The translations under genes and the position numbers were made by a program. This document shows, in pieces, positions 1-8,021 of a stretch of DNA of 64,000 nt. The notes beneath the pieces were generated by a model. It made no database searches. It was given only the letters and a program-made list of their open reading frames with translations, and was not told the DNA's origin. The stretch comes from UBA7672 sp965279085. Lineage in GTDB: Bacteria; Pseudomonadota; Alphaproteobacteria; Caulobacterales; Hyphomonadaceae. The stretch covers positions 930,001-994,000 of the forward strand of contig OZ257149.1 in assembly GCA_965279085.1 (NCBI GenBank), read 5' to 3'. Numbering within the stretch: the first letter of the stretch is position 1; each line of letters begins with the position of its first letter.

Positions 1-1
1 A

Positions 2-1438
2 TTTGAGTTCGGGGTTATCACGGCGCGAGCTAAGCCGAGGCTCGATAGGCTTCATGAACTGGCCGAGCGATTTCGCTTCGTCACTCAAGTAGCGCGCGAG
101 CGCGCGGAAGGCATTCACGCACTTTCCCGCTTCCGATCAAATACAGATTCAATGCGCTTACGAGAAGGCTTCCGGGTGGCTGGTAGCGCACGCCTCCAAA
201 TTCGCACCCCACCTCGTGCCGGCCTGTACGCGTTGGTTCCAGAAAGCGTGGATGCTAGGAATCTGCGTTGGGATCCACAGCAGGAAGATCTTCGCAACGT
301 CAACGGCATTGTTAGAGAGAAATATTTGGTCGCACGCTTCGTCACGGAGCGTCGACGTCCTGACCTCGCGCGCGTCCCGGCTGTTGCCGACGTGCGTTCA
401 ACTATTGCGGCGCCCTCGTCAGAGAGGTTGCATGCCGTGGCTGCTGTGCTTCGGCCCGAATGGACATGCGAAGACCTCACACAAAGTGAACGCGATGAAT
501 TCGTGGCGTCAATAAGAGGCGAGACGTGGAAGTCAAAATCCCGTCAGCTGCAGGCTGAAGGTCAGGTCGCGATCACGAAATGGCACCGCAAGAAATTGGC
601 TGCTCCCGGTTTGCTGAATTGGCGGAAAGGGGGGCAGGACTCTTTGCGAGCATCAGCATTTGCACCGGAGGCCCTTCAGGCAAAGGTGCCAGAGCTGGTC
701 TCGGTTGCCATCTATCGAGAGCAGGACGCTCGGCGAGTGTCCGACCGAATGGATGAAACCAGCCCTGAGCTAGCTACTGCTGGCGCGACCGCATCGATGG
801 GCAGCTACGACGCCAAGATCAGGTATGACGTAGTACTCTCCTCGCCACTCGCCGCAATTCTTTCGGCTCCATCGACGCAAATGGCGCGCACCGAACCCCT
901 CTATTTCGATTTTGTAGTTGAAGCCGAACAAGGGCGAGTGCCGTTTATCGCGCGGATTTTGGCCGATGGAGCTCAGGTTGGATCAATCGCATTCGTTCGA
1001 GAGGCGTTTAGTCGCCTGTCGGCCGTACGCTCGCAACGAATAGAGCACGAGATGCTTCGTCCCGAGCGGGTATTTATTTCTTACTCGCGGAACGACAGCG
1101 ACAGAGTTGCCCTGGTGGTCGGAGCATATGAAAGAGCCGGTATCCCCTACTTCTTTGATCGGGCTTCGCTTCGCAGCGGCGTCGTTTGGGAGCCAGCACT
1201 CAAAGCGGAAATCGATCGGTCCGACCTATTCCACCTGTGTTGGTCGAACAATGCGGCTGGCTCGAAGTGGGTTCGGGAAGAGATGAACTACGCAATCGAC
1301 CGCAGGAGTAGAACCGGCGAAGAACCGGACTTTACGATACAAATGATGCACAAGCGACCTTGGCCAGAACCGCCATCGGAGTGGGCACATCTCAACTTTG
1401 CGGATTTCTTGCGAGACGGCATCAGTGCTGTTGGTTGA
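2..1438 (+). CDS. TIR-domain protein, 5' end outside the window (partial)
   Basis: The frame is open from base 2 to the stop at 1438 and no stop precedes the first ATG at 152, so the gene very probably begins outside the window; 478 residues are visible. The last ~125 residues are a TIR domain. It opens with VFISYSRND near base 1068, has a FFDRASLRSG loop, and carries a KWVREEM segment whose glutamate sits where TIR NADases have their catalytic residue. The part before it matches no family I recognise and shows no membrane segment; it may be a sensor or adaptor region. Bacterial TIR domains of conflict systems degrade NAD+ or make a nucleotide signal from it; that this one does so is inference. 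It lies on the same strand as the STAND and SLATT genes downstream but 354 bases before the next start, so co-transcription is uncertain. Confidence 0.75.
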   Translation, partial: FEFGVITARAKPRLDRLHELAERFRFVTQVARERAEGIHALSRFRSNTDSMRLREGFRVAGSARLQIRTPPRAGLYALVPESVDARNLRWDPQQEDLRNVNGIVREKYLVARFVTERRRPDLARVPAVADVRSTIAAPSSERLHAVAAVLRPEWTCEDLTQSERDEFVASIRGETWKSKSRQLQAEGQVAITKWHRKKLAAPGLLNWRKGGQDSLRASAFAPEALQAKVPELVSVAIYREQDARRVSDRMDETSPELATAGATASMGSYDAKIRYDVVLSSPLAAILSAPSTQMARTEPLYFDFVVEAEQGRVPFIARILADGAQVGSIAFVREAFSRLSAVRSQRIEHEMLRPERVFISYSRNDSDRVALVVGAYERAGIPYFFDRASLRSGVVWEPALKAEIDRSDLFHLCWSNNAAGSKWVREEMNYAIDRRSRTGEEPDFTIQMMHKRPWPEPPSEWAHLNFADFLRDGISAVG

Positions 1439-1792
1439 TCCCTAGCGCTATCATCTCTGACACGGATCGATAGCATGCCCTCACCGATCGCCCAGATGGC
1501 GCAAGACTGTGCGCGCGCGAAGCGCTCATCTACGTGGCCCCCCCGCCCAACCGGCTACCTGCACTTTAGTAAGATCGGGGCCACGTTCGAAAGCCGGAAT
1601 TCGATCGACATTCCAACAAGCGCAGCCCGCTCTCGTTGGATAAATCAGAACGGGCGAACTGCTTCGTGACTAATCTTAAAACCGGACACCCGCTGTGGAA
1701 GGCGCTCTGTCCGGCGCCATCAAAGTGAGCTCCAGCTGGACGCCCGGAGTCTCCGGTGCAATAAAAAGGGTCAATTGCTGTGGGGAGCAATC
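1439..1792. other. Intergenic region with a possible gene relic and an inverted repeat
   Basis: No convincing complete gene is visible in these 354 bases. A short + frame contains RPTGYLH (bases 1544-1564), which resembles the PSPTGYLH signature of glutamyl-tRNA synthetase. The following residues do not continue the family pattern, so it is either chance or a decayed scrap. CCGGACA at 1682-1688 is matched by the inverted TGTCCGG at 1708-1714, a 7-bp stem with a 19-base loop that could be a weak terminator or an old insertion-sequence end. The ribosome-binding site of the next gene (GGGGAG, 1782-1787) lies at the right end. Confidence 0.35.
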
Positions 1793-4700
1793 ATGGGAAG
1801 CGTGTTTATCAGTCACGCGGGTGCCGATCAGGCGCAGGTCAAATTCATCCATCAAGCTCTTAAAAAGCGCGGGCACCGCGTTCGGTTTAGTTCGGACTTC
1901 CTAGACGGTTATGAGGCGGGCGTAGACTGGGCTGAACAGATCGAAATTGAAGTGAAATCCTTCGACCTGACGGTGTTCTGGATCACCAAGAAATGGCTCT
2001 CCAGCCCTCACTGCGTCGGCGAATATTATGTGGCGCGCCAGTCGCTGACGCAGCGACGCATGATGGTGATCCAAGCGCGGGATGCCCCCTTTCCTCCGGT
2101 CAGGCGCTATCATCACCGCTACACCACCAACAAGCAGTCTGACATTCTCGATGAACTTGAGAAGCGTCTTGCAGCTGTCGAGATAAAGATCGACCCCGGT
2201 GCGCCCTACCCCGGTTTGCGGCCCATCTACGAGAACGAGACACATCTGTTCTTCGGCCGGGAACAGCTGGTGCGTGACATGGAAGCGCGCGCCTGGCACC
2301 GCAATAAGCAAGACGATCAACGCCGCCCGCTGAAAGTCATTGTCGGCCCCTCGGGCGTTGGAAAGACCTCGCTTCTGCGGGCGGGCCTCTTCGCCCGCTG
2401 TCAGGTGCCTACGCGCGCCAGCGGCGCGGGAGACACAGCCTTTGCAGGCGCTTTCGATCTGACCATGCCGCTTGAGCAGTCTCTCATACAGGCCTTAGGC
2501 GTGCTGGCAGGCGAGCATGCGCCAGCGCGCACGGACGCGCTGCAGATCTTGGCCCAACGGGTTATCGACCGCTTTCGCGAACCAGGAGCTACGGGCGTGG
2601 GCGCCCGTGCCATCCTCTTCATCGATGGCTTCGAACGTTTCTATGAGCGGGAGAACGAACATCTTCGCGTGCTGGTCGCCCGCGTGCTGCGCGAATCCCG
2701 CGTGAACGTCGTCACGAGCATGCGCAGCGACGCACTTCCGCTGCTGACCGATCATGACGACGAGCTGGCGCCTCTCGCGACCCCAATTAGCATTGCGGCA
2801 ATCGACGAGGACACACTCCCTGACCTTATCGTCAAACCCGCCGAGCGGATGGGCTGGAAGGTCGATCCTGACGTTACGGACGAGTTCGTTCGTTTCTTCT
2901 CCAACAACCGCAACGGCCTACCGCTCGTTGCATTCGCGCTCCGGCAACTATGGAGCGTGGCGCAGGCGGAGGAACTGGCTCGAACCGGAAAGGTCATACA
3001 CATCGGCTTGTTGCAGCGAGTAGCGTCAGGAGAAAGGGGCGCCATAGCTTCGCTCGTTTCGGATCACTGCTCCTCCCTTGATGACATGCTTGGTGCGGGC
3101 GTGGATGAACCACTCCGGCGAATCCTCTTCAGGGTTTGCAGGTGGGAGCAACTGACTGGCGTCATCCGTCCCCACGCCGTCAGTCTCAAGTCCGCGCGAA
3201 ACGATGAACTGGCGCTTGCGAAGCAGCTGTGTTCCGAGCAGTTTCGTCTTCTCAGCGAAGGCGACACCCAGCCGCCGACCGTGCGCCCTGCACATGACCG
3301 CATACTTGAGATCTGGCCGAAGGCGCGCCGTCTCATCGAGGAAATGAAGCCCGATCTGCTCCTAGAGGCCGAGGTCGAACAAGAGCTGTCGGCCCTGATG
3401 GCCGAAGGTCGCCCCGGCCGCCTCTATTTCCAGTCGCGCAGCGTGGAGCAACTCGATGACATCCAGCTGATGATCGACACTTGGAGCAACGAGCTTGAGC
3501 CGCTGATCAGGTCGGAGTGGGAAGCCTATCGCCGGTCGCTCTCGAAAGCTGACCGGATCGAGCTTGCGAACGAGGCCATGCTGCGTCGGCAGATTGACCT
3601 GCCCCGCGCCTCTCTGAGCGGACTTCTGGCCCAGAGCAGTGCTGATAAATCCGACTGGCTGCTTGCCTCTCAGTTTGCGCTTTCGATGGGCCATCTCAGC
3701 ACCAAGGGACGGCGCTACAAGTCGATCATCACGCCGGTCATCCGATCACTGCACGAACTCAGGGAAATCGAGATCTACCGTCTGCCTGAGACGGCGCACC
3801 GGGGACCGTCCATGTACGGCGGCACGCTTGAAGCCAGTCCCGTCCGCCTGTCAGCCTTTCATGGCCGCGATCGCGTCACCTGGACAACGCCAGACGCCCC
3901 GCCCCAACGCACGTCTCTCCTGCCTGACAATCACAAGGCCATCCACACGCTCTCGGGCGCGGGCTGGGGGTGCGTGATCTCAGCGCAAGACGAAGCCGGA
4001 TTAGAGCGGGATCGGTATCGTCCAAAAGCCATGTGGGTTCACCACCCGACGCTCGCGCAACCTGTGCGCTTCAACCTTGGCAAGCGCAACTTCGAGGACT
4101 TTGCATTGTTCGCGGGCCAGGATGGGCTGGCTTTCGCTTTTGTCGGGTCCGACGCCAACGCGCCTGAAAGCCGGCTGTTGTGGATGTGGCGGATCACCAT
4201 TCGGGACCTGAAGACCGAAGCCACAGACGTGAAGTTCGCAAAGCTGCAGGCTGTCTGCGAAGTCGATTTCGAAGTGAACGCGCTCGCGATGTCAGGCGCA
4301 GGACCGAGGCTGTTCGTCGGTGGCGGGCGGTATGACGCCACAACCCGGCGCGCGACGGCCTGCGGCGTCACGCACCTGCTCCGCTATCACAATGCCGATC
4401 TCGGCTTCGAGATCGTGCGTTCGGAGCCGGTTGATCTTCCGGAGCTGCAATCCTCCATCGCAAGCGTGGCCATGAGCAAGGATGGCGACCGGCTGATCGT
4501 TGGTGACTCAGGCGGGCGGTTGTTCTTCCACGAACTGAAGGAAGCAGCAGGAGTCGCGAAAACACGCCTGCTGCGCGGGGTCGAGACCGATGTCGGCATC
4601 GGCGTCCGGCGCACGCATCCCGGCCCGGTCACCAGCCTGGCGTTTTCCGGGAACGGCACGCGCGCGTACTCGGGGTCGACCTCTGGCGAAATCAAGATCT

Positions 4701-6010
4701 GGGATGCTGAAACCGGCACCCAGATCGGGGCGCTTCACGGTCACCGTGGGCGGATTCAGAGTCTCGAGGTCTCGAGCAACGGCCAATACTTGGCCTCGTT
4801 CGGAACAGACGGAACAGCGAGGCTGTGGGATAGCCGGGCACTTGGTCCGATCGGGCGCAGTGTCGAGCTGTCGAACTGGCCGATCGCGATCGCCTTCACG
4901 GGTCCCGACGAACTGAGAGCGGCCGACAGCAGCGGAAAGGTGTGGCGGCACCAGTTTCGATTCAGTGCTTCGCCCGTCCTGGTTGGCGATGCTGCAATCA
5001 GCGTGACGACAAGCACAGTCATCAAGTCCGCAGGAGCGCCCTCAGGCCTCCTGCTTGCCGGTGATGGCTCGTTCGCATTCTTCCCCAATAGTGCAGACAG
5101 CCCTCGGCGCTTCAATTTTGCCGAGGGCGACCGCCCGGTGCGCATCTCGGCTCTGACACAGCTGGACGATGACCACGCGATAGCCGCCGTTCTCTGGCGA
5201 AGCGGGCGTACACCGGAAAGCGAGCTGGTGCGTATCACCCTGTCGAGCGGTCAGATCGCGGGAACGGGCGCGGTTGTCCCGGCCTACATATCTGTCCTGC
5301 AGGCGCTCTCGAATGGCCGCGTCGTTTGCGGACGGGATGACGGCACCGTTTCGCTCTGGGATCCTGCAACGGGCGGCTTCATCGACAAGCCGTTCTCGAA
5401 AAACCCCCGCTCCAGGCTACTTTGCATTGCGGAAGCGGTCGATCTCGGCGTCGTGCTGATGGCCGGCAGTATCGTGCTCGGGCAGAATCCGATTCAGATC
5501 TGGGATCGCGACGAGTGGGGATCCCGTCACCCACGAGAGTGGATCGCCGGACATCAGGATCAAATTCACGCCATGACCGTTCTGCCCGATGGGAGAACGC
5601 TGGCATCCGCTGGCCGGGATTGCATGTTGCGCTTCTGGCACATCGAAGGACGGATTGCGCTAGGAAGGATTCGGGCGTTCCCTCATTGGGTCACGGCGCT
5701 CGCCGTATCTCCTGATGGCGAGACCATTGCTACGGGCGGATCTCGCGATCACCGCGTGCGCACATGGGGAGCACACCCTTATCACTATGCGAAGGTCGAT
5801 TGGTCCAACGTTCAGGGCCATTACTCGGATCCTGCGGTCTCATATGTGGCCGATGTGGTCGCCAAACTCAGGCCCCAGGGTATGCCGTACAACGTATTGA
5901 ATCAGTTCGGGCTGGGCGCGCTCGCTATCGATGCATCGCGCGGAGACGACACGGATTCAACGGAACCCAATGAAACCGTCGGCGACGGCGGGCCGACCGA
6001 AAATGTCTAA
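1793..6010 (+). CDS. TIR - STAND NTPase - WD40 protein
   Basis: This is a 1405-residue three-part sensor or effector. Residues 1-125 are a TIR domain starting MGSVFISHAGAD, with a SPHCVGEYY segment carrying the candidate catalytic Glu. After YPGLRPI and FFGRE (about 138-155) comes a STAND-type NTPase of the nSTAND1 kind, with Walker A GPSGVGKTS (about 185-193) and Walker B AILFIDGFE (about 273-281), then a helical region. From about residue 660 to 1340 there are beta-propeller repeats, with clear WD40 units near 945-1030 and 1160-1330 (IKIWD, ARLWD, VSLWD, LRFWH). I placed the start at ATG 1793, five bases after GGGGAG, rather than at an upstream in-frame start. In STAND proteins the repeat region usually senses a ligand, ATP drives oligomerisation, and the N-terminal effector is then switched on. 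Anti-phage activity by TIR NAD+ depletion is inferred, supported by the island setting and the SLATT neighbour. Confidence 0.88.
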   Translation: MGSVFISHAGADQAQVKFIHQALKKRGHRVRFSSDFLDGYEAGVDWAEQIEIEVKSFDLTVFWITKKWLSSPHCVGEYYVARQSLTQRRMMVIQARDAPFPPVRRYHHRYTTNKQSDILDELEKRLAAVEIKIDPGAPYPGLRPIYENETHLFFGREQLVRDMEARAWHRNKQDDQRRPLKVIVGPSGVGKTSLLRAGLFARCQVPTRASGAGDTAFAGAFDLTMPLEQSLIQALGVLAGEHAPARTDALQILAQRVIDRFREPGATGVGARAILFIDGFERFYERENEHLRVLVARVLRESRVNVVTSMRSDALPLLTDHDDELAPLATPISIAAIDEDTLPDLIVKPAERMGWKVDPDVTDEFVRFFSNNRNGLPLVAFALRQLWSVAQAEELARTGKVIHIGLLQRVASGERGAIASLVSDHCSSLDDMLGAGVDEPLRRILFRVCRWEQLTGVIRPHAVSLKSARNDELALAKQLCSEQFRLLSEGDTQPPTVRPAHDRILEIWPKARRLIEEMKPDLLLEAEVEQELSALMAEGRPGRLYFQSRSVEQLDDIQLMIDTWSNELEPLIRSEWEAYRRSLSKADRIELANEAMLRRQIDLPRASLSGLLAQSSADKSDWLLASQFALSMGHLSTKGRRYKSIITPVIRSLHELREIEIYRLPETAHRGPSMYGGTLEASPVRLSAFHGRDRVTWTTPDAPPQRTSLLPDNHKAIHTLSGAGWGCVISAQDEAGLERDRYRPKAMWVHHPTLAQPVRFNLGKRNFEDFALFAGQDGLAFAFVGSDANAPESRLLWMWRITIRDLKTEATDVKFAKLQAVCEVDFEVNALAMSGAGPRLFVGGGRYDATTRRATACGVTHLLRYHNADLGFEIVRSEPVDLPELQSSIASVAMSKDGDRLIVGDSGGRLFFHELKEAAGVAKTRLLRGVETDVGIGVRRTHPGPVTSLAFSGNGTRAYSGSTSGEIKIWDAETGTQIGALHGHRGRIQSLEVSSNGQYLASFGTDGTARLWDSRALGPIGRSVELSNWPIAIAFTGPDELRAADSSGKVWRHQFRFSASPVLVGDAAISVTTSTVIKSAGAPSGLLLAGDGSFAFFPNSADSPRRFNFAEGDRPVRISALTQLDDDHAIAAVLWRSGRTPESELVRITLSSGQIAGTGAVVPAYISVLQALSNGRVVCGRDDGTVSLWDPATGGFIDKPFSKNPRSRLLCIAEAVDLGVVLMAGSIVLGQNPIQIWDRDEWGSRHPREWIAGHQDQIHAMTVLPDGRTLASAGRDCMLRFWHIEGRIALGRIRAFPHWVTALAVSPDGETIATGGSRDHRVRTWGAHPYHYAKVDWSNVQGHYSDPAVSYVADVVAKLRPQGMPYNVLNQFGLGALAIDASRGDDTDSTEPNETVGDGGPTENV

Positions 6011-6467
6011 CTCAGTTCCACGCTTGGTACGCGGGACCGAAGCACACGAGCGCATCTCCAAACGTTTTCCGCTGCGGAGGCCGTTGCGAACTATCCGAAC
6101 CCAGTCAGCGGCTTATGTGCGACACACTCGCGAGGCGCAGGCACGATGCTAGCGCGAAACGCCAGCCAGCTCTCCCTAAAGAAGCAGATCGAGAGCCTAG
6201 CAGACCGCTTAGGACGTCGTCTTTGGCACTGGGCAGTCCATTCGAACCGGCGCACCGGGCAAAAAAACCGGCTTTCGGCGCGCAGCCGTGTTGCCTTCAA
6301 CCGGATTCAATATTGAATGCCCTTTTACAAAGGTCAGCACAAACTAAGTTCGGCCGTTTCTGTTTTACATCACCGCTAGATTGCACCGTCGACATAGAGC
6401 ACAATCGATGTCTCGCCGTTTCCCCACCCTCGGTACAAACGGTTCGAGGTGCTTTCGGATGTTCTAG
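6011..6467. other. Intergenic region upstream of the SLATT gene
   Basis: These 457 bases hold no supported gene; the open frames here have no recognisable protein features. There is a perfect palindrome at 6305-6318 (listed separately), a TTTACA at 6324-6329 that could be a -35 box without a good partner, and a short A run at 6260-6266. The length suggests that the SLATT gene has its own promoter and is not simply read through from the STAND gene. Confidence 0.4.
6305..6318. promoter_or_regulatory. Perfect 14-bp palindrome, possible operator
   Basis: ATTCAATATTGAAT reads the same on both strands and lies 149 bases before the SLATT start codon, directly before a TTTACA hexamer. AT-rich dyads of this kind often bind dimeric repressors. 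No regulator gene is recognisable next to it, so an operator role is only a suggestion. Confidence 0.3.
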
Positions 6468-7337
6468 ATGGCAATGGCATTTCCCGGCCTCTATGCAGAC
6501 GCCTCCAAAGCATCTGCCAAGGAGCAGAAGTCGTTCCTTCGGGTGCTGGCCGCTGAGTACGTTCTACTGTTCTTAGCGTCCGTCCTGGCGATCGAGATGA
6601 TTGCTGCGACATGGTATGTGATCGCATACGTAGTCGTACTCGCGGGCGCATTGGGGTTGCTCGCGTTTCGGACATTCAGTCAACCAGATCGTCGGTGGTA
6701 TCAAGCTCGGGCGCTTGCAGAATCCGTTAAGACGACGGCTTGGAAATATGCCATGCGATCGAAGCCCTTCGAAGGACTCGCTGACGATAAAACAGCGCGG
6801 GAAGTTTTTCGCCAAGTTTTGACAGACGTGCTCAAAGCGAATCGCCAGATCGGAAGCCAGTTCGATGGCAAGGGCAGCAACGACCAAATTACGCCGAGTA
6901 TGGAAGTCACACGGTCTCTAAGCATTCCGGAGCGGCTCACTTTCTATCTTCATGACAGAGTGGAAGACCAGTTGAGCTGGTACAATCGGAAGGCCCGGGA
7001 CAATGCGAGGGCGGCAAAGATAGCATTCGGCATACTTGCGAGCATGTATGTGGCTGTTCTGGCGTGCGTGGTAGTGAGAATAAACGAGCCTACTTGGATA
7101 CTCTTCCATCCGGAACCACTTCTAATCGCGGCGGCAGGATGCATTGGGTGGATGCAGATCAAACGGTATAATGAGCTTGCGGCATCCTATCGACTGACCT
7201 GGATCGAAATTGGCATCATCAAATCAACCGTAGGCGAGCTGAAAAGCGATGATGCCTTGGCCACATTCGTCGATGACGCGGAAGAGGCATTTTCCCGCGA
7301 GCATACGCAGTGGTTGGCCAGACGCAGCATTCGATAG
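6468..7337 (+). CDS. SLATT-type membrane effector with two tandem two-helix halves
   Basis: This 289-residue protein has four predicted membrane segments in two pairs: about residues 28-48 and 50-68, then 184-203 and 212-229. Each pair is tied to a cytosolic motif: RRWYQARALAESVKTTAWKY (75-94) after the first pair, and LSWYNRKARDN (169-179) before the second. The segment YRLTWIEIGIIKS follows the second pair. This is the pattern of the SLATT (SMODS/SLOG-associated two-TM effector, DUF4231-like) superfamily, in which SLATT_3 and SLATT_1 halves often occur together. SLATT proteins are thought to form pores or disrupt membranes once a nucleotide or NTPase sensor signals infection. Here the likely partners are the TIR-STAND-WD40 protein 457 bases upstream and the TIR protein downstream. 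GC content is visibly lower than in the core genes, as expected for transferred DNA. ATG 6474 is an alternative start. Confidence 0.78.
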   Translation: MAMAFPGLYADASKASAKEQKSFLRVLAAEYVLLFLASVLAIEMIAATWYVIAYVVVLAGALGLLAFRTFSQPDRRWYQARALAESVKTTAWKYAMRSKPFEGLADDKTAREVFRQVLTDVLKANRQIGSQFDGKGSNDQITPSMEVTRSLSIPERLTFYLHDRVEDQLSWYNRKARDNARAAKIAFGILASMYVAVLACVVVRINEPTWILFHPEPLLIAAAGCIGWMQIKRYNELAASYRLTWIEIGIIKSTVGELKSDDALATFVDDAEEAFSREHTQWLARRSIR

Positions 7338-7976
7338 TCGGGACTGCTTCAACATGTCAGCGCCGTTTGCCAAGATGCCGTAGTGGCGACCTGAGTACCG
7401 AATGGCCCACCACGCATTGGTTGCTAATGTCGAAGACTTCATCAAATTCGACGAATATTTCGACCGTCGCCGTCGATGGATAAGCGATCTCCTTTTCACT
7501 GCTAGTCCGGTTGCAATCGCGATCGATATTGTTACCCATACCGGAGTCGATCCATCATACCTTGCTCGCCCCAGCGGCCTCACTGAGAGGGTTGAAGCTT
7601 GGTGCTCCGATCACCTTTGTGGGCTTTGAAACTGGATACGAACCCCACTACCGGATCTCCCGGATCGCAGTTGCCGGGGATGACCGGCGCCTACGGGTTT
7701 GATCGGCCGGCCTTCTCCGCCGGCAGGGATAGCCTCGACTAAGACGCCCTGGCGCTTCGGGTCGAGGGCGGAAATCGCCGTTCGCGACGACCTGATGCAA
7801 TTGCGTCTAGTGCTTGAAGAGGGCCCGCGTCCTTCTTGACCTGTGCTCATTAAGGTCATTCAACTGGGTCCGCAGAGGCGGGGCGTTGCAACACGGCAGA
7901 TTTGGCAACGCCGATTCAGGCGCGGGGTTCTCTCCACGCTTGGCCTCTTCTGCATCTAAATAGCTGCCAGTCTTAG
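7338..7976. other. Long intergenic region, no firm gene
   Basis: These 639 bases separate the SLATT gene from the second TIR gene. The best candidate is a 75-residue + frame at 7402-7629 (MAHHALVANVEDFIKFDEYF at its start, with charged RRRR and a hydrophobic stretch). It has no clear ribosome-binding site and no known relatives that I recognise, so it may be a small gene or the remains of one. A - strand frame at 7611-7859 looks like a shadow. Confidence 0.3.
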
Positions 7977-8006
7977 TAGCGGGGGGTGAGAAATTGCCCC
8001 CCGCTA
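7977..8006. repeat. Perfect 10-bp inverted repeat in front of the second TIR gene
   Basis: TAGCGGGGGG (7977-7986) pairs exactly with CCCCCCGCTA (7997-8006) across a 10-base loop. The stem is strong and has no T run after it on the + strand, so it is a weak candidate for a terminator. It more likely forms an RNA hairpin in the leader of the TIR gene. It also covers the upstream GTG at 7986, which argues against that codon as the start. Confidence 0.6.
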
Positions 8007-8021
8007 TCCTTGTCCCGCGAG

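Noticed and set aside
6115..6576. 153-codon + frame between the STAND and SLATT genes
   Set aside because: No ribosome-binding site or domain, composition unlike neighbours, and it overlaps the SLATT start.
7986..8021. GTG 7986 as start of the second TIR gene
   Set aside because: It lies inside a perfect 10-bp stem and has no ribosome-binding site; later ATGs are more likely.
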